Source: Mytilus trossulus (lineage: Eukaryota > Mollusca > Bivalvia > Mytilida > Mytilidae). From it: DNA of 64,000 nt. Every line of letters begins with the position of its first letter. Within the stretch, counting starts at the first letter, position 1. Below are positions 24,201-36,620 of this stretch, one piece after another. The position numbers and the translations under genes were made by a program. The notes beneath the pieces were generated by a model. It ran no database searches. It saw only the letters and a program-made list of their open reading frames with translations, and was not told the origin of the DNA. The stretch is taken from NCBI RefSeq assembly GCF_036588685.1, contig NC_086376.1, forward strand, positions 16,920,411 through 16,984,410, given 5' to 3'.

Positions 24201-25200
24201 GTTTATAGAGTGAATAAGATGATAACATAATGTTGACTACTGTACCCCTATTATTGACATTTTTACTTATTATGTCTGTTTGTTTTGTTCACATAGCAAT
24301 GTCAATATATGAAATTTTGTGCGTTTGTCATTTTAGTGAGAGAATAAGCTAGATATAAAACCAGGTTTAATCCACCATATTCTACATAAGAAAATGCCTG
24401 TATCAAGTTAGAAGTATGACAGTTGTTAATTATACATTCGGGTGGTGTGTTTGGGCTTTTGATTTTGCCATTTAATAAGGGAGTTTCCTTTTTGAATTTT
24501 CCAAGGAGTTCATGTAATGTTATCGGTCCTCGTCATTTGTCGTCTGTAAAAACTTGTGCTTTCCAATATGTATATCTTATTTCTCAAGTATAAGAAGTAG
24601 GCAATAACTCGCGTTTTCAAAATATGATGATTGGTTTTGGTCCAATTATTTAATTCTTTAATAAAATTCCAGTATTTTCTTATGTCATTGTAAAATGCCG
24701 ACAAACCTAGATAAATTCAACTAATGTATATATTATGTAAACTTTATGCAGTCATTATAATTATTGCACACTACTAATAAGGTCTGTTGATTTCGATGTG
24801 TTAACAACAGAGAGAGTGATAGAAAAACATTTCACTGCGCTCATGTTATAAAAAATCATTTTTAAATAAAGAAAAAAATAAACGAAATGATAGATTATAT
24901 TTTTTTTCCCAAATAAGTGTAATTTTGACGAAAGGAAACCCGAAAGAAATTTACATTGATTTGAAATTATGAATTTGATGTGTTACAGGGACATTTTAAC
25001 ATGCATTCATAGAAATACTACATTTATTAGGAAGTGTATAATTGTAGCTTAGATCAGATTGTTCTAGTATAACATAACCGTACATTTTGTACAACAAGCA
25101 GATTCTATATCAAGCGTAGACTAACTGATGTACATATTCAAATATTGCTGTTACATTTTACCTCCCACGTATATCCACGTGGATGTATCGTAACATAAGT
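21253..25200. other. AT-rich intergenic DNA without a recognised gene
   Basis: No supported exon. A 51-codon frame at 21527-21682 has no supporting context. At about 23365-23510 there are two similar blocks with GGGAGATAA followed by CACTTCCGGT or CTACTTCCGGT motifs, and an R4 scrap in reverse orientation lies near 24440-24510. The rest is AT-rich and shows nothing identifiable. Confidence 0.45.
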
Positions 25201-25224
25201 ACAGGTATACTAGATTATACCGTT

Positions 25225-26055
25225 GTTTTTCTTGTTTGAATGGTCTGTGTTAAAAGGCTGTTTAAAATAGATGGAGAGTTGTCTCTTAACTCTAATACCA
25301 CATCTTATTATATATATAAACCTATTGAATAAAACCTAAATAAATAATATTCCAAATAATGATGCAAAACAAAACAAATAAATGCATAAGGAGTTGAGAA
25401 AAAAGTATAAAATCGAAAAATGTAAATAAACTCATCATAGATACCAGGATATCATTTTGTATTTATGCTAGACGTGCGTTTCATCTACAAAAGACTCATC
25501 AGTGACACTCGAATCTAAAAAAGATAAAAAGCCAAATAAAGTACAAAGTTGAAGAGCATTTACGACAAAATTCCTTAACGTTTTATAATCTCATACGCCA
25601 GACGATTTTCGTCTTCAATAGACTCATCAGTGAACCTCAGATAAAACCAAAGCCAAACAAGTACAAGGTTAAAGAGCATTTACGATCCGAAATTCCAAAG
25701 AGTACCAAGTACAGCTAAGGTAATCTATTCCAGAGGTAGAAAAGCCTTGGTATTTCAAAAATTCAAAGGTTTTATAAACAGTTAATTTATAAATATGACC
25801 ATATAAATGATAATTCATGTCAGCACAGAAGTGCTGACTACTGGGCTGGTGATTTCCTCTGGGAATTAAAACTCCACCAGCAGTTGAATCGACACATAAA
25901 CTTATTATAGATACCAGGATTCATTTTTGTTTTATTTTATTTACGACAAACGCGCGTTTTGTCTACAAATGACTCATCAGTGACGCTCGAATCTAATCAA
26001 GTTTAAAAGGCTAAATAAAGAATTAAAACGCCACTAGCAGTGGCATAAAAGCTCG
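25225..26055 (+). repeat. R1 fragment followed by three R3 copies
   Basis: An R1 end fragment at about 25225-25310 is followed by R3 copies at about 25430-25560, 25585-25760 and 25895-26050. Each R3 copy has the order ATAGATACCAGGAT (or its remnant), a GCCAGACG-like box, CTACAAAAGACTCATCAGTG and the AAGTACAAGGTTGAAGAGCA box. A longer flank (CCACCAGCAGT, CAGCACAGAAGTGCTGAC) is shared with 45485-45605. Confidence 0.6.
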
Positions 26056-27007
26056 TAAAATTCTTCGAAATTAGAATCTTGTAGCATTTCAATTAAGGTC
26101 ATGACTTTGGCAAAACATGATGAATGACATAATTTAGGCTGCAAGTCCGTAACTTAAAATAAAGCTCCAAAATCATAAAAATTGAGGTATTGACTCATTT
26201 ACAATTTTAGTTTACTTCTCCCACATTTATGGATTTTAGCAAGTCACCATGGCTGGTCTCTGCTTGGTTGTGATATGTCAAATGCAGATTTGACGGTAAA
26301 TAGATATAATAGTCATCGAAAAAAATATAAAATTAGAATTGAAAATGCTTTATCTCACAATGGGAGAATATAAAAAGTCAAGTTATTAATACGGCACACT
26401 TTAGTAATCTTACAGTCTGAGTTTGTCCTTTAAGAATCAAAATAATTGATGCAATCATGGATTGGTTTTATCATCTTTACATAGCCCAGGTCGTTAATAT
26501 ATTCGAACTAGATTGCAGAAATAAAATCCAAAGCCATGTCAAAGTGAAAACCGGGAGGTTTCAATTTTAATAGGACAAAGACGGCGGTTAACAAAAAGTA
26601 AGGAGAAATGAATGTCGTTAAGAAAACCTGTTAATTTGCAAATATTGGGGTTGAGAATTAAAAGAAGTAAACACATTTTTCTAGATGTTTTTAAAATTAT
26701 AACTCCATGCAATTCATAGATTCATTGAAAATTGTTAGCTTTATCTAACAGGTGGAACAACCCAGCCGCATACACGGCACACCTTTTATCTTTATTGTAT
26801 CCAGAATAACGTTTGTGTTTTATTGACTGCTACCTCCGAAAACATGGCCATCATTGATAGAAATAGAACATACTTGGGTAAAATGCAGTTTTTGGATTAT
26901 ATCTTAAAACTAAAGCGTTTTAGTAGACCAGACAAGTGTTTAAATATTCATTAGGTCATTGTATATTTGCCCTGAAATTATGAGCCACATCGGCAATCTG
27001 GAGTTTA

Positions 27008-27200
27008 TATAAACTCATCATAGATACCAGGACTAAATTTTGTATGTACGCCAGACGCGCGTTTCATCTACAAAAGACTCACCAGTGACGCTCGAATCCA
27101 AAAAGTTAAAAAGGCCAAATAAAATACGAAGTTGAAGAGCAGTAAGGACCAAAATTCCTAAAAGTTTTGCCAAATACAGATAAGGTAATCTATGCCTAAG
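27008..27200 (+). repeat. R3 dispersed repeat copy
   Basis: AAACTCATCATAGATACCAG, then CGCCAGACGCGCGTTTCATC, AAAGACTCACCAGTGACGCT and GAAGTTGAAGAGCAGT in family order. No target duplication was identified. Confidence 0.65.
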
Positions 27201-28815
27201 GTTAAGTGTTTGCCCCTGAATTGATGATTTAAAGGGAATTTTGTAGGTTTCGGTTGTTATCTTGAATATTATTGCAGAACTGTAAACAGCAAACATGTTC
27301 AGAAAAGTCAGATCTACAGAGCACCTGATTTCACTCCCGGTTTTTTGTGGAGTTTGTGTTGTTTCTTAATTATTATTTATAAATGTTGATGTAAATGTCC
27401 TTTGGTTTGTGAGTCTTTGGTTACTCCTTGCATGATTGTTATTGTCTAAAAAATAAGTTTCATGTCCAAAATTGTCAAACTGTGACATATCGGGAAATGA
27501 TGCATTTTTCGACTGATTATTATCATTCAAACTGATTTAATTTGAAAACGAGTTCATGGACCCCTATTTTTCAAAACGGCAATTTGTTTCATTTTGCAGG
27601 GAGATTATGTGAACCAAATTTTATAAAACTGTAAATAGAGGATTTGTTTTTATTGTGAAAAACATGCAGTAAAAAATGACGTTTTTTTCCTCAATTCATG
27701 AACATTTGATAAATATGAGTTATTTCTGAATAAAGAATTGCATATTTTTTATGATACTTATAAAATACAGAAATTACCAATTATTTAACAAAAAACAATG
27801 TGTTTATCGTTTATAACAAAAAAGTTATGTCTTTCTTTCGAAAAAGAAAATACGGGCACAAATCTGAATTATGAGCAAATATACAAAATTTCGACCTCAT
27901 TTTACTCAAAAAGTAGCACATGAAGGTATATTTTTTTATTAGATATTTGATTTAATCAGGTAAAAAATAGCCTATATGCAAATTTTCATGAACTTGTAAA
28001 TACAGGATCAAAACTGTATCGTATGCCCTTAAGGAGTTTTTGCCTTTCAAGGACAGTTTTTCACAATTTATTCATCTAGTTGGATTACTTTGAAAAAAAG
28101 CTTCTCCTTTGAAACTGCCGAATCACTTTCAGGAAAACTTGAACTGAATGAGTTTCCGAGTATCTAATACAAAACTGTATATATTTGGAACTGTGTTTCC
28201 CTGTACGTCAAGAGATATAGACACTGAGGCTAAAATTGAACATAGGGGTAAAATGCATTTTTTAAAGAAAATATGACAGATGCAAACAACTTTTAAATTG
28301 AGTTTTTAAGCCTCTCATGAATACATATATAAAAGCAGAATAATCATTGATGAAAGATAAAAGCATAAAACTACAGGTGGGCTATTCATGTTCTTGAGAG
28401 CCTCTTGCTTCTGTTCCTTTACTATTAAATATGGTCTCTTCTGTTTCTTGTAGTTTGTCCTGTCTATCAGCGTTATAACAAAACATCTGCAGTCCAAAGA
28501 CTTGCATGTTTATCAATTATTTCTCTGATAACCTTATGTTGATTTAAACGACTAGGAAGACATTGATGAAGACGAATAAAAATAAATTAAAATCCAACAC
28601 TACAAGACCTTTGAAAATTTTGTCATAATCTGAAATATCACTAATGTTTGGCACTGCACCCGGCCATACTTTTCTCGGACTGTTTATGAGGTTTTTACAC
28701 TAAATCTATTAGAGGTGTTCAAATTTAATCTTGAATATATATCTTGAATATTTAAAATATTCAAATTATAATCTGAGAATTACCTTTGTCCCATAACAAG
28801 AGAAGGTTGGTCGCT
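27201..28815. other. Intergenic DNA, nothing recognised
   Basis: AT-rich DNA without a supported exon, RNA gene or known repeat. The longest open frames are about 60 codons and of low complexity. Confidence 0.4.
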
Positions 28816-28819
28816 TGCC

Positions 28820-29270
28820 AGCATGATTATCATTAACACATTATGTATGTGCCTGTCCCAAGACAGGTGCTTATAACTCAGGGGTTGTAGTTGATTGTTG
28901 TCTGTCTGATTTTTTTTTCGTTTGTTGTCTTTAATAAAATTGAAGATGTTGGTTTTCTCTTTTGAGTTGATTCATTTTCATCATACTAGACTCTTTAACA
29001 GCTTATGGTCCATATGGTATGGACTTTGCTTTTTGCTGGCAGCCGTACCGTGTTCTTGAGGTTTTTTACATTATTATCCAATGGTATCTAATCAATATTT
29101 GTCCCATTGGCAATCATACCGCCTTCCCTTATTAGTGTACATGTCCTCAATGATCTTCAACTTAGTACTTGTTTGACTTTATAAATATTTTGATATGACC
29201 GTCACTGAAGAGTCTTATGTAGACGAACCGCGCGTCTGGCGTATTAAATTATAATTCTGGTACTTTTGAT
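28820..29270. repeat. R1 copy (plus) abutting an R3 copy (minus)
   Basis: R1 at about 28820-29130 (ATTATGTATGTGCCTGTCCC, then GTTTATGGT-type box and TTGGCAATCATACCGCC). It is followed by R3 read in reverse at about 29140-29270 (TCACTGAAGAGTCTTATGTA, GACGAACCGCGCGTCTGGCG). Confidence 0.6.
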
Positions 29271-30669
29271 AAATATATATGTCTATGAAACAGTCAATTA
29301 AGTCGAGTTTGTATAATTTACTGTGCTAAAAGTACAATTCTGCTGAAATTTTTTCAGCATTTCTTAAGATGAAAGCTTTGTTGGTATTATCACATAAGGT
29401 TATACAGCTTTGATGCAAAAAGGTTATAGGGCCAATAATTTAATTTCTTGAATTCAAATATTTAAAATTGATATAATATGAACATAAGAAAATGTGATAT
29501 AATTGAAAAATTTCTTTTAAAAAAACAGTCTTTTGAATAACATTTACAACATCAATCGTATATGAAAGCCTGTTAGATATCAGTAAAACCATGGTTGAAT
29601 TATTTCCCACATTAGCTTTGAGGCTGCAATTGTAGGAAGTACTTTTAAAAATACCAAAAAGTGTAAATGGATTATTTTCCCGTGACTGATATTTAGTTGT
29701 GGGCAACAACTAGTTTCCGGAAGATGCATGTGTCTCATCAAATATCCTTTCGGCTGAGGTTGCTGTGCATAGTAAATCATACCAATTGTGTCATATAAAT
29801 TGGTCATATTTGACAATGTTTGATAACGATAATTGATATCTCAAATGACATTTCTGCACTAACGTGACCTGACTTAGATATAGTAACCTTTCGTTTTCAC
29901 TTCATCTATTAATGTTATATCAGTCTGCTTTAATTTACTTGCATTGTCATCATTATAAAGCAATCATGATTGTTTATATAGCAAAAGACCAATCATTGTT
30001 TTAAAACCACATCTTCATTATTGATGTATTTTCAATTTGAAATTAAAAAAAAAATAATGCAAGTCTGTACTTTTTACAGGTGGAAAGACGCACCACAGGT
30101 AAAAAGAGACATACAAGCCATTAACTTCTATATCATAAAGATACTGACAAGAAATAAATAATTCTTTGTTAAAACAATGAAATTTTTTGACATAAATACT
30201 GAATGGGAGGTTATTAATGTGTGTCTTGTATCCATTCATAACATAACCTCTACGACTTCAAAAATAAACACACAGACGGGAAATGTTAACTTGAACATTA
30301 AATAAAAATGTCTACTCATAAGAAGGTCTTTTGTTTTCTTCAGTTTGCAAAGGTGATCGACTTAATTTTAATTTAGCCTCACTCTTTTTATCTTATGTCC
30401 GTTACGTTTGGACTTTTAAAATACCTCAAGGGTTCCTTTTTTTTACAATTCTGTCATTGTTATATCATGTTTGTAATATTACGATATCCTCAATTTCATT
30501 TTCAATTCATTTATTTAAAGACCAAAACCACATATAGTTAATCAACACCTATATATTTGCATAGTTTAGCATTGATTTTATCTTTATCTTTTTTAATGTC
30601 AAAATGTTAATTTAGTGGTGTTTCCTATAAAATACCCTTGAAAAATGTAATGTTGTGATCTACTTCTAG
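29271..30669. other. AT-rich DNA upstream of the Spaetzle-like gene
   Basis: No supported exon. It may hold the promoter and a 5' untranslated exon of the downstream gene. No TATA-like element could be assigned. Confidence 0.35.
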
Positions 30670-30679
30670 GACCAACAAC

Positions 30680-31014
30680 ATGGCGAACTACCAGAGATTA
30701 CTGCTCCTGCTATTAAGCTGTGTGTATGGTATTTCATATTGCTCTCACCAGGGATGGTGGAGAAAACATCACGGATGGTGGAAGAAACCCAACTGTAACT
30801 GTTCAGATCACAATCATTCCGATCATTCAACAACGGAACCTAAACCAATGAGTGAAGTTGTTAGAACTATGTTTCCTGGATTGTTAATTAATTCCAATGA
30901 TCTTACAAAATTACCTGTGATAAAACCTGAGGGTACCCGCAGAACTCATGAAACCAGTTATGTTGGAAATATTGTTCCAAACAGTAAAACTGTGCTAGAT
31001 TCTTGTTGTCAAAC
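30680..31014 (+). CDS. Spaetzle-like gene, coding exon 1
   Basis: It encodes the signal peptide, pro-region, Arg-Arg site and first two knot cysteines. The donor is AAAC|GTAAGT and the exon ends two bases into a codon. TACTTCTAG|GACCAACAAC just before the ATG looks like an acceptor, so the true exon may begin at 30670 after an untranslated first exon. Confidence 0.8.
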
Positions 31015-34000
31015 GTAAGTCATTCAATAATATTCTACAAATGAAACAGGTTGCTGTCAGTTTTAAAAGCTGATATGAGCTTATGTTTCACTGTTTGCAT
31101 ACTTTTATTTGAACTGATTTTATTTGAATTTGCAAACTGCATAAAATTATTTGCATATGTATAACTTTTTTCTAAAGCTTGAAGTATGTTTTCTTATCGA
31201 GATAACATTAAACTTGCAACGATATGTACAAGTAGAATTTACTACCATGTATTTCTGTTAATTGCGAAAAAATGAATTATATTAATCCCAACGGTATAAA
31301 TCGTTTAAACTTCAAAGTACGTTATTAATATATGTATAATTGCGATAATATATTATATCAATTACAAACGCATAAATCGTTTCTGATATAACTATATTAA
31401 TATATGTATATATTCGTGTAAAAAATGTGAAAACCTATCAAAGTACACTTTTATTTGCATATTTTAAAAATGTACAGTTAACAATTACCTTGTATTACAA
31501 TACCTTGTATCAACGACTGTATGATAATTGACAGTAATATTCCAATCTACCTACCTAAATGGAGACAATGGGCGCTATTATCAATAAACACCTACTATAT
31601 TCAAATTTGATAATCTAATGCATTATCTCAAATATATATAGAAAAAAAATGATGTGGAATTGAATCGATGTACATGGGTACATTGTATGTCCATGTTAAA
31701 CTTGTTTGTAATTGGTTTCGGAATATTTCGCCTTCCAAATAAAATCTGAATTAACGACTAAAGTTTTATTTTTATTTGTAAGATATTTGGTTTAAACATA
31801 TTAGATTACTAAAAAATTTCACTGCATTCACTTACCCATTTATGTTTTAAAAAAGTTTTGGTAGAATACATATTTTAGCAGCGTTGTCAAAAGTGGTAAC
31901 ATAATGTAAATTTACCTTTTTTTTCTAAGAATGAATATGGAATTGTCATTAGCCTTTTATAATACTTTTGTATTTTTCTTCTCTCTCTGTTTATTGGTCT
32001 ATTGAAAATTGATATTCACATAAGTCATTGTAAAAATGTTCTTTTGCATAACGACACTATTAGATAATGCTTTATTTCAATATCAACTGTCTGGTTTGTA
32101 TTTCTTTGACATCGGAACTGAAGTTCATTGTTGATATATAATTAGATTATGATTTATCATCTTCAAGTTCTTTGTTGCAGTCTTCTAACCCCGCCACATT
32201 ATTTATGTATGTGCCTGTCCTAAGTCAGGAGCCTGTTATTCAGTGGTTGTCGTTTGTTTATGTGTTACATATTTGTATTTCGTTCATTTTTTTACATAAA
32301 TAAGGCCGTTAGTTTTCTCGTTTGAATTGTGTTACATTGTCTTATCGAGGCCTTTTATAGCTGACTATGCGGTATGGGCTTTGTTAATGGTTGAAGGCCG
32401 TACGGTGACCTATAGTTGTTAATGTTTGTGTCATTTTGGTCTTTTGTGGATAGTTGTCTCATTGGCAATCATACCACATCTTCTTTTTTATATATTCTAT
32501 AAAAGTCTTCTTAGTGCAAATGTTGTTAAGTGTTTCATAGAGCAATGATTTAATTTCACACTATTCAATATACAGCTGTTTTTGCCGAAAAACAGTATAA
32601 TGAGTATGTACCGTGTATACTACTGCGTCTGTTTTGGGTGTATTTAATTTGTTGGTTTACTGAGTCATTGATATCTTCTCTTATCCACATGGCAATAAAG
32701 GTTACTGTTAATTTCCCCCTTATATACCTCTCCTTTAGTAACAAAGTATATTATTTTTAAATAAAACTATACAAATTCTTTCAGTCATTCACGTACATTC
32801 CCTTCCTCAGACATCTTTAAAATCTTTTGATTAATAAGTTTTAAAATATATGCAAGATACAATTTGACATGAACCTTGAACCATACCAGCAGCTGTATGT
32901 TTTCACAGCTTTTAGTTGTTTGTACAAATAATAACCGTTTTATATTTAAAATAGTTTCTTTTTTATTTATAGGGAATTTGCATATGAAGTTATAAACACA
33001 ACTGTATCCAACAATAGAAATTTAAAAGTCGTCCATTTTGAAAATGCTTTCCAGTTTGTTCCTACTGGGAAATGTCCGTAAGTATTCTAAGTCTGACATT
33101 AGCAGAATGTCTGCTTTAGCTTGTTTATCTTACTTTGGTTCAGTTACGAATGCATGTTATATGGGTGGGGGAAAGAAACACGCACTTGTTTCAAAGCTTT
33201 TGAAGTTTTTTGGTAGTAAAAGCACAAAAATAGTTATAAATAGATAAAAGTGTGGATTATTGGTGAGTGAATAATAAACCCAACACAACCAAAACCAAAT
33301 AGACGTAAAGCAAATCCATCTAGATGTTAAAAGTAAGATAACGAAAATACCGAACTCCGAGGAAAATTCTAAACGAAAAGTCCTTTAGCGAATGGCAAAA
33401 ACAAACAGCTCAAACGCACCAAACAAATGAAAAACAACTATCACATTCCTGACTTGGTACAGACATTTTCAAATGTAGAAGATGGTGGATTGAACCTGGC
33501 TTTAAAGCCAGCTGAAACTATCACTTGCTTGACAAGCGCAAAAAATTATATAAACAACGATGTGTGAACAGAATAAACAGATATAATACTGGTAGGTACA
33601 AATGCAAAAAAAAGGGTACAGCCGTCAAAATTGTGTCATAATCTTTATCACCATAAAAATAAGCATAAAGGCAAATAGACAAATCACATTAGCAAAATGT
33701 AATAATGTACAAAGACAAGGAAAAGAATACTATATCACGTAAGTAAGATGAAAAAACCAGATTCGGTACCAAGAACATATACCTCAGGACCGTTGTGTAT
33801 TATTTGTGAAGTTGATATGGAATATTTATCAACAAGGTTTTGGTATATTCCGACTATTTTTTTCAAAAAAGGACGAGACGTTCTTTGACATACCCCTGGT
33901 TCTTCAATTTTCTGCTGCTTAGACACTAATGACATTTTAGAAAGTCTGAGTAGCAGCTGCAAGTTCCTGAATACCGAATGAGTTTGAAAATATACTGTCT

Positions 34001-35020
34001 GAACAGTAGACAGATGTATATATAATATCCAAATCTTTAAACAGTTCAGAGTCTTAAATGAATTAAGCACAAACAAACAAAAATATCTGCCACTTATACC
34101 AAATTGTTAACCTAAGTAATCAACCTTTTTACTTCAAAAGAGGTTGGGGTGACTGGTTTTTACATATAAAAAAAATATTATAGTGTAAAAATTTTAGAGC
34201 GAAAATTGATATACGTGTGCCAACATCGAACACGAACAATAGTATTTCGAAAAACTTACCAAAAAAGGCGGGTATTAGCTAAAATCTACTATAAAGTACA
34301 AAACTATAATAACGTCTTAAACTAAACTACTATAACTATATTGGTGGATGGACAATTTCACAGCAAGGACATCAAAGTAAAGTAAAAACACCATTACTGG
34401 CACAAACTGTACATAGTTTTGATGACGAATACAATTAAAAAATTTTATGAGCAAGTTGTCGGTACTAGCTGACAATATTTATCAAAGGTACCAGGCTCAT
34501 AATTTAATACACCAGACGCGCGTTACGTCTTCATAAGACTCATCCGTGGCGCTCAGATCAATATACTAATAAATTAATAGGTGCAAAAGTGAAGAGCATA
34601 GACGATCCAAAATTTCAAAAAGTGCCAAGTACGGCTAAGGTAATATATACCTAGGATAATAAAATCCTAAGAATTCATTAACTACTTAATTCAGAATGTA
34701 GCGTACAAAAAAAAGAAATAACTATCCGAATTGTCACAAATTATGACACGGATTTGCAGAAATCATCGGCGTTTCAAGTATTATCTTCTTTCTAGATGTA
34801 CACAGATCGCACTGTATCTTTTATCTACATGATCTGTATGAAAATATTGATTTTTTTAAATTTCAGAGAAAATGCAACGTGTGGTAGAAACACATGTGTA
34901 CAGATGTATCGTCACCAATGGTTACTGATTTGGGATGACCATTTACCACATTATCCACCAGTAACTTTTGCTGCCGTTGAAGTGCCCTCCCACTGTGAAT
35001 GTGTTAATGTCGGTACATGA
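30680..35020 (+). CDS. Spaetzle-like secreted cystine-knot protein, 197 aa, 3 exons
   Basis: Coding exons are 30680-31014, 32973-33077 and 34867-35020; all have GT/AG introns and phases that join to 594 bases. The protein starts with a signal peptide (six leucines at 7-12, cleavage probably near 19-22). A His/Trp/Lys-rich pro-region follows with two WW[RK]K motifs, then an Arg-Arg at 87-88 that suits proteolytic activation. The part after it is 109 residues, close to the 106-residue active C-terminal fragment of Drosophila Spaetzle. It has seven cysteines (109, 110, 146, 152, 157, 190, 192), the count known for that domain, and the family pattern C-V-Q-M-Y...W-L-L-I-W-D ... V-P-S-H-C-E-C at 157-192. 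Candidate N-glycosylation sites are at 40, 120 and 149. Family role: dimeric extracellular ligand of Toll-type receptors in immunity or development. Which receptor it binds is unknown. Other cystine-knot factors are a less likely reading. Confidence 0.8.
31015..32972 (+). other. Spaetzle-like gene intron 1, with an R1 copy
   Basis: GTAAGT...TTTATAG intron. A nearly complete plus-strand R1 copy lies at about 32190-32490 (CCCCGCCACATTATTTATGT through TTGGCAATCATACCACATC). Otherwise AT-rich. Confidence 0.7.
32973..33077 (+). CDS. Spaetzle-like gene, coding exon 2
   Basis: Acceptor TTATTTATAG|GG, donor GTCC|GTAAGT, 105 bases. It encodes residues 112-146 and the start of 147, the first strands of the knot (EFAYEVINTT...VHFENAFQFVP-TGKC). 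Confidence 0.8.
33078..34866 (+). other. Spaetzle-like gene intron 2, with R4 and R3 copies
   Basis: GTAAGT...TTTCAG intron. R4 lies at about 33290-33560 (CCGAACTCCGAGGAAAATTC ... TGGTGGATTGAACCTGGC) and R3 at about 34465-34685 (ACGCGCGTTACGTCTTCATA ... CAAGTACGGCTAAGGTAA). Both are in plus orientation. Confidence 0.65.
34867..35020 (+). CDS. Spaetzle-like gene, coding exon 3
   Basis: Acceptor AAATTTCAG|AG, stop TGA at 35018-35020. It encodes residues 147-197 with five of the seven knot cysteines and the diagnostic CVQMY...LLIWDD...VPSHCEC stretch. Confidence 0.85.
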
Positions 35021-35201
35021 ATCCATTTTTTATATTCTTTCTCCGAAAAGAAAACGGACATTAACACATTCAAATCTTTAAAATGTGTAAATTTCATTCT
35101 AGATAAGTCATATCTTTGATAAATCGGTTTTATTCTGTATGGAAACATAGGTCGGCATGCCTATGCAAATTGTCACTAGGTTGTGTTTTTTCAGTTACGA
35201 G

Positions 35202-35207
35202 AATAAA
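35202..35207 (+). terminator. Candidate poly(A) signal for the Spaetzle-like gene
   Basis: AATAAA 182 bases past the stop. A second AATAAA at 35408-35413 is an alternative. Either suits a short 3' untranslated region. Confidence 0.45.
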
Positions 35208-35499
35208 TGATAGATTTAAAGTGTCAATATTGTATGAGTATGATCGAGTAAAATGCTTGAATGGTATGCGTTATAGTGTATAGTGTAAATGAGCGTAACC
35301 TTGTGAAAGACTTGTTTGATATGTGTATTTACTGTATGATATGTGTATTTACTGTATGATAAATGAATGTTTGAAATAATTATTAGTAATTGACATGATC
35401 CCTGTGAAATAAATTATAAAAAGTGTTTCATGCGTCATTTTAGTTATATCAGTCGATTAACACAGTACGTCAGTTGGGATGACACCTTTTGTGTATTTA

Positions 35500-36205
35500 T
35501 TTTCTATAATCAAGATGATTGTATCGATAGGCAGGCCTACTAAAATGTAAAATAACAAAAATAGCGAACTCCTAGGAAAGTTCAAAACGGAAAGTCCGTT
35601 ATCAAATGGCAAAATCAAAAGCCTCAAACACAGCAACGAATGGATAACAACTGTCATATTCTAGACTTGGTGAAGACATTTTCTTGTGTAGAGAACGATG
35701 GATTATACCTGGTTTAATAGCTAGCTTAAAACTCCCACCTGTAATCAGTTGTATCAATTTCCATTATATTGACAACAGTATGTGAATCAAACAAACAGAC
35801 ATGATAAAATGTCCAAAATAGAGGTACAGCAGTCAACATTGTGTTATAATCTTAATCTCTATTACAACAAACAATTTTATAACAAAGAAACACAAAAACA
35901 CATAACCAAACTGGCATCCGCTTGTGTATAGAACCAGCTTAACCACCAAAAATAAAAAGACAAGAATACAAAATTTTCAATAGCACAATAACACAGTGAC
36001 GGGCTATCTAAGTACAGAGTCACATCGTATATTAACAGTAAAATCACCATAATTCTGAACTCCGAGGAAAATTTAAAACAAAAAGTCCCTAATCAAATGG
36101 CAAAAACAAAAGCTCAAACATATCAACCGAATGGACAACAACTGTCATATTCTTGACTTAGTGAAGGCATTTTCTTATGTAGAAAATGGTGGATTGAACC
36201 CTGTT
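35500..36205 (+). repeat. Two R4 repeat copies
   Basis: R4 landmarks (GAACTCCTAGGAAAGTTCAA / GAACTCCGAGGAAAATTTAA, then AAATGGCAAAA, CAACTGTCATATTCT, GATGGATTATACC or GGTGGATTGAACC) occur at about 35540-35900 and 36040-36205. They are the same family as the copy in intron 2 of the upstream gene. Confidence 0.6.
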
Positions 36206-36229
36206 TTTTTTTTAAGTTGAAATCATTCC

Positions 36230-36620
36230 TTCGTAAATTTTGAGGACGCCATCACGAGTTGGTTGACCGTTATGGAATTATCGTTTCACAAATGATATCG
36301 GATATGTTCCTTACGTCGTAACTGCAATCCCCTACCCTTTCATGAATGTGACCTACCGAATTAGACCATTTACCGGATTTGTTATCACATAAGCAACACG
36401 ACGGGTGCCACATGTAGAGCAGAATCTGCTTACCCTTCTGGAGCACCTGAGATCACCCTTAGATTTTGGTTGGGTTCGTGTTGTTTGTTCTATAGTTTTC
36501 TATGTTGTGTCACGTGTACTATTGTTTGTCTGTTTGTCTTTTTCATTTTTAACCATGGCGTTGTTTTTTTCGATTAATGAGTTTGACTTCCTTTGGTATC
36601 TTGCTTCCCTCTTTTTATAG
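36230..36620 (+). repeat. R5 dispersed repeat, near complete copy
   Basis: GACGCCATCACGAGTTGGTT, ACCTACCGAATTAGACC, CACCTGAGATCACCCTTAG, GTTTTCTATGTTGTGTCACG and AGTTTGACTTCCTTTGGTAT occur in this order. The same order, reversed, is found at about 48829-49215 in SLC25A46 intron 4. The 71-codon open frame inside is repeat sequence, not a gene. Confidence 0.65.

Noticed and set aside
30331-30537. 68-codon frame upstream of the Spaetzle-like gene as an extra exon
   Set aside because: Hydrophobic AT-driven frame without suitable splice sites; the signal peptide is already complete in exon 1.
33038-33247. 69-codon frame overlapping Spaetzle-like exon 2
   Set aside because: It is in another frame, runs through the GTAAGT donor, and lacks any family feature; the spliced reading explains the region.
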